Program-made: the position numbers and the translations under genes | Shown here: positions 55,301 through 64,000 of the stretch, in pieces | How positions within the stretch are numbered: the first letter of the stretch is position 1 | Layout of the letters: the number at the start of each line of letters is the position of its first letter | Assembly: GCA_914767715.1 (NCBI GenBank) | Contig: OU612068.1 | Span: 20,212,001 to 20,276,000 of the forward strand | Direction: 5' to 3' | Source: Membranipora membranacea | Taxonomy: Eukaryota; Bryozoa; Gymnolaemata; Cheilostomatida; Membraniporidae | DNA length: 64,000 nt | Notes under the pieces: generated by a model | The model's database searches: none | What the model was told of the DNA's origin: nothing | The model's input: the letters and a program-made list of their open reading frames with translations, nothing else

Positions 55301-58300
55301 AGAAGATATACCAACAACCGAAATATTTATGAAACCTACCATTGAATGGGCTTTTCATGACTGTAGCAGCACCGGTGGTGGGTGCACTAGTTCCAACTTT
55401 GTTCCTAGCAGAGACTCTAAACCTGTACTCTTTGCCGTGTATAAGATAATTGATCTTAGCGCTTAGCTTAGTTGAGCTTGCACTAGCCACTTTGGACCAT
55501 GAAGCAGAAGGCATCTCCTGTCGCTCCACAATATAATCAGTGATGGGAGAGCCGCCATCAGAGGTAGGCTTCCTCCATGAGATTTGTATAGCATCACGGT
55601 CTACACATTCTGTCACTAGGTGCTCTGGTGAGCCTGGCAAACCTACAATTATAGAATGAGACTTGTTTAAAAGTGTTTTCTTATAAGAAGCATATTTAAG
55701 GTTTTAAAGCACATTCTCCACACTTCCTCATAGACCGTACAAACAGACCCATAATGACTGGTTAGTCTAAAATCTTTGAAGGCTGTATTGCCAAACTGTT
55801 TGCATTATTTATCTCTTTCCCTCATGTTAAATTGATGGCAGGCAACATAGGAATAATTTATAATTGTTCATCAGTCCTTCCACATTGAAGCCTTATCCTA
55901 AAATACCAAACTGAATGACTAAAAATATCTAAGGTACTCACCAGTCACATCAACTCTAACATCAGTTGTAGCAACACCAGCCTTGTTCTTCAGTGTGACA
56001 GTGTAAGTGCCAGCGTGCTTCTTCCTGTCTGCCTCTTTGATTAGCATACTTGAGGTGGTACTGCTGCTATCAATCTGTACTCCTCGCACAAGAGAGTCGC
56101 CGAGGCGCCACTCAACATCAGGTGCTGGTAGGCCAGTGAACCTAACGGTGATTCTTTGATACTCTCCCTCAGAGAGTTGAATGTGCACATTACGTGTCTG
56201 GAATGCTGGTGCAGCTATAACAAGAGAAAGATTGGTCATACAGTATGTTCTCATACTATTTCATTTTCAGTTATCCTTGTTGCAAATGCATTGGATTTTT
56301 CATCGGATACACACGTCTCGGTATTGATGTTTGTTGATCTCAACTAGAATGAAACTCAAACAGCAAGCATAAATACAGGCTACTGAGTGCTTACACGCAG
56401 TATAAAATCCTCCTTTGCCTCTTGGAAAAAAGAGTAGCCCGCAACAGGCCGGGTATCTATCCCACACAAGCCACCTGCGCTTAAGGGGTCCCGTTAAATA
56501 GGGCTGTCTAATAAGACATTGTGTATGGAGAGAAGAAACGAGTGTAATTTTCTGGCCTAACTTACCATTCACATTCAAGCTTGCCGACTTTTTGTCTTTA
56601 CCAGCTTCATTGACAGCTTCAATAGAATATTCTCCGTCATCTTCAGCTTCAACCTTGTTTATTACAAGAGTTGTGGTTCCATCACTTCTAGTCTGAATCT
56701 TATATTTGCGTCCCTCATGGATCTGACGACCATCTCGTCTCCATACAATATTAGGGAATGGTTTTCCGCTCACCACACATGTAAGTGACGCTTCAGAGTT
56801 GAGCTTAGCAACTACAGACTCAAGGGATCGAACTTGTGGTGGTTCAACCGCTAAAACAATCCAAAGAAATACACAATAAAGCTTTGTAAAACATCAATGT
56901 TAGTGGTGCAGAAGGAAAATTGAAAACTGACCATCAAATAGAAATTGAATAAACAGATATATATATATGTATACTAGATATTTTGGTGATCACCAAAAAA
57001 GCCTCTGCTGAAAGTCACCGGTTTTGTGTGATTCATTGCTGTCTGGTAAATAAGGCGTGTAAAAAGCAAGTAAATCAGTAATTTTGGATTGAACATGAGT
57101 ATGGTTGTGCGTGTCAACACAATTTTAATCATGACAGTGAAGACTGTGGATATACAACTCTTGAATGGATTGAGACTATTCACTTCACACCGCTGACCAG
57201 TAACAATTTGTTTATATGATTTCAATCTTGGGTTATTCGTTATCAGTAAGCACCAGCAAATGTAAACAGGTGGGAGAAAACACTTACATCCGACTGGAGA
57301 GATTGCCACTGGCTCACACTCATCTGAGGGTACACTATTCCCAGCAGCGTTCACAGCTTTGACTCTGAACGTATACGTGGAGTTCTTGCTCAGGCCTTGT
57401 ACAGTGTGGTTGGTAGATGGAGAGGAAGTTTTCTCCTCTCTCCAATGGAAGAATCCCTGCATTCTGTACTCAATGATGTAATGAGTTATTCTTGATCCGT
57501 TATCACTAGAGGGCGCTGTCCATTTCAGATGGGCGGAGGACTGAGACTGTATCTCAGCTGATGGAACACCAGGAGCTGATGGCACATCTACAAACCCAAG
57601 AAACCACATATAAGAACATTGAACTTTTGCTGCGTACATATCTGTCAAACTGATGAAGAAACTTTTGGCTTTGTGGCTTATCAACCTTGAAACCGTCTCA
57701 AGTCTGCTACCGTTTTCCATTCATATCGTCAGTACTATTATGTTAACTGAACTCGAGATCTAATGTGGTGGCGGGATAGGGGCGTCATACGTCAACACAA
57801 AAACTGGTAAGCGTGTGATATGGATTCTACGCTATGTTGAGAACATGCCGCTAAAACGCATTATTTTATTGCATAGATTAATTGCTTACCATAGGGTGTT
57901 TTGGCTGTGACGGGGCCAATCTCAGTAGGCTCACCAAGTCCAGCTTCATTCTCAGCTCGAACTCTGAATGAGTAGTCGTTACCTTCTACCAGATCATCAA
58001 TATCAATCTGATTCAGTCTAAATCTGTCCTTGTTCACCTGTGGTATCCATAATTTTGATTAGATAATGTCAGGACAACTAGCTGATTACCTGGAAAAGCA
58101 CTGAAGTTATATTTATGTTGTGTTTTCAAAAAGTTTGTTGTCTCAGGTCTGATCTGGGCAACAACGGTCTGTAGGCAGCGATATTGAACTATTTTTTTGA
58201 AATTTAAACATACCCTTATCCATCTAGCACTGGTGCCTCTTGCTTTCTCAATCACATATCCTGTTACGGGATTGCCACCATCGTCTAGTGGTGGTTGCCA

Positions 58301-61300
58301 GGACAATGTTAGTCCTGTCCTACCAAGGTTTTTCACAGCTAGGTTGACGGGTGCTCCTGGCTCAGCTGAAACACAAAATAATCGTTCATTACTCAGTTTT
58401 GTAGCAAATATGGCTTCTACCAGAGATATCAGGTCATAGATTACAGCTGTGAGATCTAATCTCCCTGGTGATTCCAGGCTTGTGGTAAACATGGATCGTT
58501 GTTACTTGCCCTGTCATGGGACAGGTGGACACTCATATGGTTTCTGTTTACCTTTCTGATTTTGTATACCCAGGTAACATTACGGAAGGGTGTAATTAGC
58601 CATTAGCATTTCAGTGTTGACCTTTGTTTCAAGTGGCTTGCTATCAAATGCTTAACATCAATCATATTGCACAAATACTTATATGTTTCTGTCAGCTCAT
58701 GATTACCTTCCGTACTTTGGATCCTGGTCTTGTGTCATGGAAATGGCAAGATTTTCTAATTAAACTTACTATATGGAAGCTTAGCGGTGGCAGGTTGTTT
58801 GGTGACAGCAGGTTCACTAGCTCCATTCTCATTCTCAGCAAACACTCTGAACAGGTACTGATGACCTTCAGTGAGTCTAGTGATGGTTACGGAGGTGTCA
58901 GATGTAGAAGTGGCGCTGGTCCAGTCGCCAGACCTCGAGCCCAGATCTTTTTTCTCCACAGCGTACCCTGTGATCGGTGATCCACCGGTGCTCTGGGGTG
59001 GGTTCCATCTGATGACGGCCTTCTTGTTGTCGACTGAGACAACCTTCAGATCTTGAGGTGGAGAAGGCTTTCCTGTTTGAGATATATGAGAAATATTATG
59101 ATTTTGGTATATATCACTATCTTCTCCCAACGGAGACTCAAAGATGGATTTGATACAAATGTCCTCAGATATCGCAAGGTTATCCACCTTTCAAAGTTGA
59201 AAATCAGCTAACATTGAACAGGGTAGCTACATGGAAGAACATATCATTGAGCATGGGAATATGCTTAGTAATTTACCCTCAAATTATACCGTGACCTATG
59301 ATGTTGCAGTTGCAGTCCTGTTACTCTCAGTCACCAATGCCACATGTTTCAAAATACCCTACCTTGCGAAATATAATGCAGTTTTATCCTTAGGTATAGT
59401 TCTTGCTTACCCTTGATTTTGACATATAAGTCAGTAGAGTGAGATCCTACATCATTCTCAACGACCACCCGGTAGTTTCCAGTGGCATCTGTATCCACGT
59501 CTGTGAACTTCAGGCTAGTGCTGCCCTGTTCATCGATCTGTGTTATAGCTGCATCTGATCTGAGCACCTTACCATCCTTATACCTAGAAGTAATCACATT
59601 GCATTATTATATTGCCGGCATAATAAAAAACAGCATCAATGTGTTTATCTCCTTCCCAAAATCTTATCACACTCTTCTTATTTCTCTTTCGATCATTTAC
59701 AAATTGCCCACAAGAAACCATCCTTGTTGGGATAACGCGGAGCAAAATGTCTAGAATAAAAGGAAAAGGCAGTTAGTTTGGAAATGAATGAGTTTTTTTA
59801 TTTCAGTTTGTTAGAAGTTCATTCAACAATACTAACAACTATAATATAAAATTGATCTTTTAATTAGGTTTTCTACCAACTAACTAATTGTATGTTTGTG
59901 TCAAATAAGACAAACGCACCAGGTGATTGAAGGAGAAGGAACTCCGGACACCGAGGCGAAGATGGAGTGAGTTGAGCCAACACGGATCTGTAGTCCTGAT
60001 GGGTACATTCTGTCAAACTCAACCTTTGGTGGCTCTGTAATAAAATACATCACAATTAGATTCCCAACTCGCCATGCAACAAAACAACTTTTTATATCAG
60101 CCATCAACAGTAAAGCTAAGCGATGTTATAGACCTGATAGGAGTTAAATTATCTCCCTCGACAGTGTGATATTTTGACAGACACCATACATACAGAAGCG
60201 TTGAGAACAGCCAGTAAAGGAAACTCTTTTTGTTTGTAGGTAATAATTTATCCTACTTTTATAAAGACAATGCAATTGAATATTGAAGCAACTTTACAAT
60301 TGAGGTTAGCGCATGGTGTTGGTAATGTATGGTCTGTATTCAGTATTAACAAAGCCGACCAATTCCTTTCATAGTGTTACCCCTTTTTACACCGATTGAC
60401 AATGGACATATGATGACATGAAAAGCTGAGCTTCATTACCTGTTCTGTCACGTCCTGTAATAGTATGTTTAGGGTTGAAAAAGTGAACAAATCTGAAACT
60501 AGAACACAATCATCAAACTAATCAAAAGAAATTGAGAATTTCAACAAAATTGAGGATAGAAATTTTGAAAGTTAAAAAATTAAAAGACTCACCACTAACG
60601 GAGACTTTGCAAGAAGATTTATCTTTGCCAAGAGGGTTGGAGATTACACATGAGTAATCTCCTGCATCAGTGGCTTTTAGGTCTTTCAATGTCAGTATGG
60701 CTTCTCTTCCGGTTAGTGTCATGAGATGATTTTTAGATTTCATCAGCTCTTTAGTTCCCTTGTACCATGTGACATCCACATCAAGCCCACCGTTATCAAA
60801 TGTACATTTGAGCGAGATTTGGTTTCTAACTGGACTCGTGACATCGTTGAGAGCCTTCTTGATGGATGGTTTGTCTCCAACTACAATTTTGAAAGGCCAC
60901 ATGTGAGTTAGTTATGCTCAACCGGACATTTTCAGCAAATGAATGGATGATCAAAATTTTTTATGTGTAACTGCTTACAAAACTTAACATGAACAAAACA
61001 CATAATCGTCAATCCAAAACATTACAATTATTATTATTGCAGATTTTTATTGAGGTTTTAATATAAGTTACTGTTGCAACAAAACAGTAAGTAAAATCAT
61101 CAAACCTGGAGTAGATCTAGATTTGCCATCTCCCTTGATTTCAGCGTAAGGTCCAGCTCCGGCAGCATTCTCAGCGCAGACTCTAATATCGTAGTATCTA
61201 CCTTCTTTTAGGCCGACTATCTGATAGTTAGTAGTTGTGACAGGCTTCTTATTAGCCTTCATCCAGCGACTAGCAGTCCCAGGTGCTCTGGTCTCTATGA

Positions 61301-64000
61301 TGTAGCTAGTTATGGGAGATCCGCCGTCGGTGTTTGGTATCCTCCATGCCAGGCTTACTGAATCAGATGACGTGTCAGTCACTTGCAGGCCGTTTGGTGC
61401 ACTGGGCTTAGCTAAAATAATAAATGTATAAATACTCAGTCATGTCTTGATTGCCAAGAAAATATGGCGCTTTTGATGCTCCGTACCAAAGTTCAGCAGT
61501 ACTGTTCAGAGGAGATATTGCAGGCTCAAGTCTTTCTAAAGACTAAGTTTATCATGAAAATCAACCAAATTACAGATCAATCAAAATAAATTCTCATTAT
61601 GTAGGTTCTTACAACTTCAGGAAATTGTAGAGAAAATCATTATTCGGAGCTAATATCCTGATATAGCAATTGATTGGGGTTATTTTCTGATGAATAAATT
61701 GGTGTGAAAAGAAAAAAGGAACCTTACTTACCAAACTTAGACTCGCAGGTGAATGGCTCTGAAGGCTCACTAGGCTTGCTATCTCCCTTCTTATTAGTAG
61801 CGACAACTCTGTACTGATACACTGTCCCCTCGATCAGGTCGTTCTGGTCAAGCTGTGGTCTCGTCAAGGTGTCTCTGGTTATCCTGAACCATCTATCACT
61901 CTGATTGGTGGACCTCTCAATATAGTAGCCAATCAGTGGAGTGCCACCATCTGATGATGGTGCCTTCCATGAGAGACTTAGTGAGTTCAATGATTTGGCT
62001 GTTACTTGTGGTGCAGCAGGGGCTGCAGGTACATCTATAAAGTGAAAATGTATTTTAAAGTAAAATGTCAAATGAAGCTGAGGAAAAAATGAATGCTGTA
62101 AGCAATTGATTTACTAAATTAAACATGAGAATGATGTATTTGATCAAGGAGTTAGAGACTCCTTGAACGGATATGGAAGAAATCCAGACTAAGCTTAGTA
62201 TAGTAAAATTTATGGCCAGCTTACATTCACACAACCTCATTACTTCACATTTATTCCAATTTAGCTAGTGACAGTTTGTGCTAGCCATAGACTTAATAAC
62301 AAGTCTATGGTGCTAGCTAACTTAAAGTCATAGGTATATGATTGTTGTTTTGAATAACTTACCAAACTTGCTAGCTGGAGTTGTCTGTTGAAGGATCTCT
62401 GCAGGTTCACTCAACCCAAACTCATTCTCTGCCCGCACTTGGAAGTAATATCCCTGACCTTCAATCAGGTTCTTAGCCACACACTTAGTATCTCTCACAT
62501 TATCTACCTTCTGCCAAGATCTTCTTGAGGCTTCTCTTTTCTCAATGAGATAACCCTTGATTGGACTTCCTCCGTCATGAGCTGGTGTCTGCCATGACAG
62601 AGACACGGAGTCTGCTGATATGTGGTCGACCTTCAGATCACGAGGTGGTTCTGGTTTATCAAGCACGGTCAGCCTGTAGTTAGTCGACAGCTCGCCATGT
62701 TCATTGGTCAGGGTTACTGTGTATTCACCCGCGTCAGAGAGTTTACATTCTTTCATTCGTAGGGTGGAGAGGCATGAGATTGTCTCCTCTTGTATTCTCT
62801 TTTCTTTAGGTAGCGGTGTGTTGCCTAAGGTCCAGGTTACTTCTGGTGTAGGGTACGCAACAAAGGGTACCTCAAAGATGGCGACTAAGCCTGCTTTGAC
62901 GGTGATGTGACGTTTAGACTTACCAATATGGTCCATTTCCGGTGGGACTAAAACAGGAAAACAATATTCATTGTCATTATTTTGCCATTGTACTGTGATG
63001 CACAATTGTGAAAAACTTACCACCAAGGTAGAAATATGTTTTTGTACATGCATATGGTCAAACTGACTGTTCAAGGCATTTTTAGGTTTTCCCAAAAGTC
63101 ATTGAAACGTTATAATATAAAGGTAATGAAACATGGCCCTGATTATCAACAGGTTTGGATGAAAGCGAAAATACTCAAATCGGCTGTCGGCAACTGCATC
63201 ATAATGAAGACATTAAGGTTCTGAGTAGCATTGATTCTCTTACTTTTTGGTACCAGTTTAGCAGAAGTCTTATTTCCCCTGCAGGAGAAGGTGTATTCTG
63301 CAGCATCTTCGGGCTCGGAGTGAGGTATGTACAGTTTATATGTACCATCACTGGCTGTAATCTTGTGGTGTTTGTCAGCTAGAAGTGGTTTACCATATTT
63401 TAGCCATGCATACTCTGACACGTCTCGCGATAATTGACATTCAAATGTTACGGCATGTCCCAGGGATTTAATGTACACATCCTCCAGTGGTTTCAAGATC
63501 TTAACATCATCTTCTGCAATTTCAGAAAATAAAAATGTATTAACATTCAATAAACATGAAATTATAGACTACCTTTTAAAATTTGGCAGTAATAATGACT
63601 GAGAGAAACAGAATTAAGTATTGCTGATGACAGATGTGACATAATTCCATTGATTTAAGAGCCTCCAGCAAGAAGACCAACATATTTGTGAGCTTAAACA
63701 CAACCACATAGTATTATATAATATATATTTCTATAATCATATAAAATTATATGTTGATGGTTTAAAATAAGACTGCACTTACCTTTGACATCGACGTTGG
63801 CTTCTAAGACGCAGTCATCCTCATCGAAGCTGACAGAGTACTTGCCAATGTCTGTCAGATCTGACTTCTTTATACTAAGATAATGGATCTGGCCATCGTG
63901 CTTTGTCTCCACTCTATATCCTCCCTTCAGTGGCTTACCATCTTTAGACCAGACGGGTTTGACTCTTGATTTGCTGATCCTACATTGTAACAGCAAGGGA
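49138..64000 (-). CDS. Titin/twitchin-type giant Ig/FN3 muscle protein, C-terminal part (20 exons)
   Basis: Twenty exons on minus, running in from beyond 64000, give about 2,815 residues ending at TAG (49138-49140). Domain order is Ig-Ig-Ig-FN3-FN3-FN3-Ig-Ig-FN3-FN3-FN3-Ig-Ig-FN3, a unique region of about 1,113 residues in one exon, FN3-FN3-FN3, and a 58-residue Ser-rich tail. FN3 modules show the A-band-type signature W.P..DGGSPI..Y.IEKR and Y.FRV.AEN; Ig modules are I-set and several lack one or both Cys. The FN3-FN3-FN3-Ig-Ig order resembles the repeat patterns of titin and twitchin, so a thick-filament or sarcomere scaffold role is expected. Nearly all junctions are phase 1. No kinase domain lies in this part, unlike twitchin, projectin or vertebrate titin, where the kinase is near the C-terminus. 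Family membership is firm; orthology is not. Confidence 0.9.
49461..49730 (-). pseudogene. Possible decayed LINE RT fragment in the last muscle-gene intron
   Basis: An 89-codon minus frame aligns by eye with the RT stretch after the FD..H motif: DDKTDLLLTF, NWIRLFLSTSNQ (normal WIxxFLxxRxQ) and LSCPPTSITLTLHILPLSFF (normal VTSGVPQGSVLGPLLFL). The key PQGS residues are lost. Tentative. Confidence 0.35.
50194..50490 (-). CDS. Muscle gene exon: final FN3
   Basis: Reads APPQAPDGPLRVSSITTNSA, ITWYANPHAGSSRVRRYVIE, HLTEGKKWLVRVYAENDDGR. The usual P..DGG turn is replaced by NPHAGSSRV. Phase 1 at both ends. Confidence 0.88.
50713..51040 (-). CDS. Muscle gene exon: FN3 (penultimate)
   Basis: Starts in phase 0 with TAQNNSRQVPPPPGRP, then RLLLEWGATRSSHDDAKV, SLILEKMEENRGRWVTIA, and TTHYRLSAENIYGKGQSIET. 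Divergent FN3 with a degenerate B-C loop; ends in phase 1. Confidence 0.82.
51222..51508 (-). CDS. Muscle gene exon: FN3 after the unique region
   Basis: SPDAPEGLDIMERNRSSVEL, then CWSKPLRDGGAPIESYIIER, RYSFRVAAINSVGIGHWATV. The exon could end at 51222 (GTCAAG|GTTAAT) or 51234 (GTCAAG is then intron; AAG|GTTCGT). Both keep phase 0, so a 4-residue uncertainty or alternative splice remains. Confidence 0.82.
51807..55145 (-). CDS. Muscle gene giant exon: 1,113-residue Arg/Ser/Pro-rich unique region
   Basis: One uninterrupted exon of 3,339 bases, phase 1 at both ends. The start DVVDTPIKPVKTPEYLAP and the next 100 residues are Pro/Lys/Val-rich, PEVK-like. The rest is Arg-rich and probably disordered or part coiled coil. 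Recurrent short motifs are seen: SMPP(I/M) after an Arg-rich run at about 54240, 53695 and 53210; RRH-LV(L/V)P at about 54440, 52845 and 52265; and PS(R/K).W...(D/G)EY(T/S)H(V/I)T at about 54010 and 53480. Glu/Arg-rich blocks (such as FERDRQRREDKRRKHETRM) look helical. Possible basophilic kinase sites include GRRASVSYMP at about 52069-52100 and SPARRSSRDSL. No known domain is recognised. Confidence 0.88.
55340..55642 (-). CDS. Muscle gene exon: FN3 before the unique region
   Basis: LPGSPEHLVTECVDRDAIQI, SWRKPTSDGGSPITDYIVER, YLIHGKEYRFRVSARNKVGT. A complete FN3 with the canonical DGGSPI turn, phase 1 both ends. Confidence 0.9.
55942..56214 (-). CDS. Muscle gene exon: Ig
   Basis: APAFQTRNVHIQLSEGEYQR, VEWRLGDSLVRG, KKHAGTYTVTLKNKAGVATT. 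I-set Ig with Trp and the D/A.G.Y turn; both disulphide Cys are absent (RITVRF and YTVTL). Confidence 0.88.
56395..56510 (+). mobile_element. Truncated SINE (family B) body in a muscle-gene intron
   Basis: CTTTGCCTCTTGGAAAAAAGAGTAGCC-type sequence (two segments) matches the body of the SINE at 16.7-17.0 kb; the tRNA head is absent. It lies just beyond the donor side of the Ig exon at 56566-56850. Confidence 0.6.
56566..56850 (-). CDS. Muscle gene exon: Ig
   Basis: SVEPPQVRSLESVVAKLNSE, ASLTCVVSGKPFPNIVWRRD, EAEDDGEYSIEAVNEAGKDK. I-set Ig; the first Cys is kept, while the second is replaced in YSIEA. Confidence 0.9.
57288..57587 (-). CDS. Muscle gene exon: FN3
   Basis: VPSAPGVPSAEIQSQSSAHL, KWTAPSSDNGSRITHYIIEY, SKNSTYTFRVKAVNAAGNSV. 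Complete FN3, phase 1 both ends. Confidence 0.9.
57890..58037 (-). CDS. Muscle gene exon: second half of a split FN3
   Basis: VNKDRFRLNQIDIDDLVEGN, DYSFRVRAENEAGLGEPTEI, then GPVTAKTPY. It continues the FN3 begun at 58214-58365 across a phase-0 intron after the Trp-Ile-Arg strand. Confidence 0.88.
58214..58365 (-). CDS. Muscle gene exon: first half of a split FN3
   Basis: EPGAPVNLAVKNLGRTGLTL, SWQPPLDDGGNPVTGYVIEK, ARGTSARWIR, then GTATGT donor. The only FN3 in this part with an intron inside the domain. Confidence 0.9.
58770..59072 (-). CDS. Muscle gene exon: FN3
   Basis: KPSPPQDLKVVSVDNKKAVI, RWNPPQSTGGSPITGYAVEK, TEGHQYLFRVFAENENGASE. Complete canonical FN3. Confidence 0.9.
59411..59583 (-). 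CDS. Muscle gene exon: second half of a split Ig
   Basis: YKDGKVLRSDAAITQIDEQG, FTDVDTDATGNYRVVVENDV, GSHSTDLYVKIK. It completes the Ig begun at 59920-60034; the Trp codon is split by the intron. Confidence 0.88.
59920..60034 (-). CDS. Muscle gene exon: first half of a split Ig
   Basis: EPPKVEFDRMYPSGLQIRVG, STHSIFASVSGVPSPSITW. A-to-C strands of an I-set Ig; Cys is replaced at SIFAS. Confidence 0.85.
60593..60880 (-). CDS. Muscle gene exon: Ig with both Cys
   Basis: VGDKPSIKKALNDVTSPVRN, ISLKCTFDNGG, VTWYKGTKELMKSKNH, DAGDYSCVISNPLGKDKSSC. A full I-set Ig with Cys, Trp and DAGDYSC all present, closest to the twitchin-type consensus. Confidence 0.92.
61106..61411 (-). CDS. Muscle gene exon: FN3
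   Basis: KPSAPNGLQVTDTSSDSVSL, AWRIPNTDGGSPITSYIIET, KEGRYYDIRVCAENAAGAGP. Complete FN3. Confidence 0.9.
61732..62034 (-). CDS. Muscle gene exon: FN3
   Basis: VPAAPAAPQVTAKSLNSLSL, SWKAPSSDGGTPLIGYYIER, IEGTVYQYRVVATNKKGDSK. Complete FN3; the third of three in a row. Confidence 0.9.
62363..62947 (-). CDS. Muscle gene exon: Ig plus FN3 in one exon
   Basis: The Ig part has VPFVAYPTPEVTWTLGNTPL and SDAGEYTVTLTNEHGE, without either Cys. It is followed directly by FN3: KPEPPRDLKVDHISADSVSL, SWQTPAHDGGSPIKGYLIEK, IEGQGYYFQVRAENEFGLSE. The only two-domain exon in this part, which suggests loss of an intron at the domain border. Confidence 0.9.
63244..63513 (-). CDS. Muscle gene exon: Ig
   Basis: EDDVKILKPLEDVYIKSLGH, AVTFECQLSRDVSEYAWLKY, EPEDAAEYTFSCRGNKTSAK. 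I-set Ig with the first Cys, Trp and a shifted YTFSC. Phase 1 both ends. Confidence 0.88.
63783..64000 (-). CDS. Muscle gene exon: Ig, cut by the window edge
   Basis: LLLQCRISKSRVKPVWSKDG, KPLKGGYRVETKHDGQ, SDLTDIGKYSVSFDEDDCVL, then GTAAGT donor. The N-terminal strand lies beyond 64000. The first Cys is kept; the second is replaced in YSVSF. Confidence 0.85.

Overview
This window looks like nuclear DNA of an invertebrate animal. Coding exons are short, separated by AT-rich introns and bounded by GT/AG sites. One gene is a giant Ig/FN3 muscle protein. The intergenic DNA is full of SINEs, MITEs, a satellite array and decayed LINE fragments. I cannot name the species; a lophotrochozoan is plausible but not shown. 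I built the exon models by reading both strands for conserved protein motifs, open frames and matching splice phases. Nothing was checked against transcripts or databases.

Layout. 1-950: the terminal coding exon of an unrecognised minus-strand gene. 3.0-14 kb: a mobile-element region. It holds two copies of a SINE whose head matches the 5' end of U2 snRNA, a 3.2-kb foldback-like element with ~430-bp inverted arms and a 9-bp direct repeat at its outer ends, an inverted-repeat element at 9.8-10.6 kb, and one single-exon rhodopsin-like GPCR (7833-8738, minus). 15.0-15.9 kb: two collagen-like exons on minus. 17.6-18.6 kb: the start of a type II membrane protein on plus. 16.7 and 19.6 kb: tRNA-derived SINEs. 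22.3-27.0 kb: a composite satellite with 12-bp minisatellites, a 184-185-bp monomer in a 5-mer higher-order repeat of 924 bp, and a (GGTTGTAGTAA)-type minisatellite. 27.1 and 31.05 kb: two palindromic elements of one family. 31.7-34.1 kb: an old tandem duplication.

36.9-46.1 kb: a complete ten-exon gene on minus for a PC-esterase (PCED1/FAM113-type SGNH) protein of about 499 aa. 49.1-64.0 kb: the C-terminal 20 exons (about 2,815 aa) of a titin/twitchin-type protein on minus. Its domains run Ig-Ig-Ig-FN3-FN3-FN3-Ig-Ig-FN3-FN3-FN3-Ig-Ig-FN3, then a single exon of about 1,113 residues of Arg/Ser/Pro-rich disordered sequence, then FN3-FN3-FN3 and a Ser-rich tail with a stop codon. Almost all its introns are phase 1, as expected for a protein built by shuffling domains. 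No kinase domain is present in this part.

The genes do not form a pathway. The most unusual content is the U2-headed SINE, the 9-bp-TSD foldback elements, and the large unique exon in the muscle gene.
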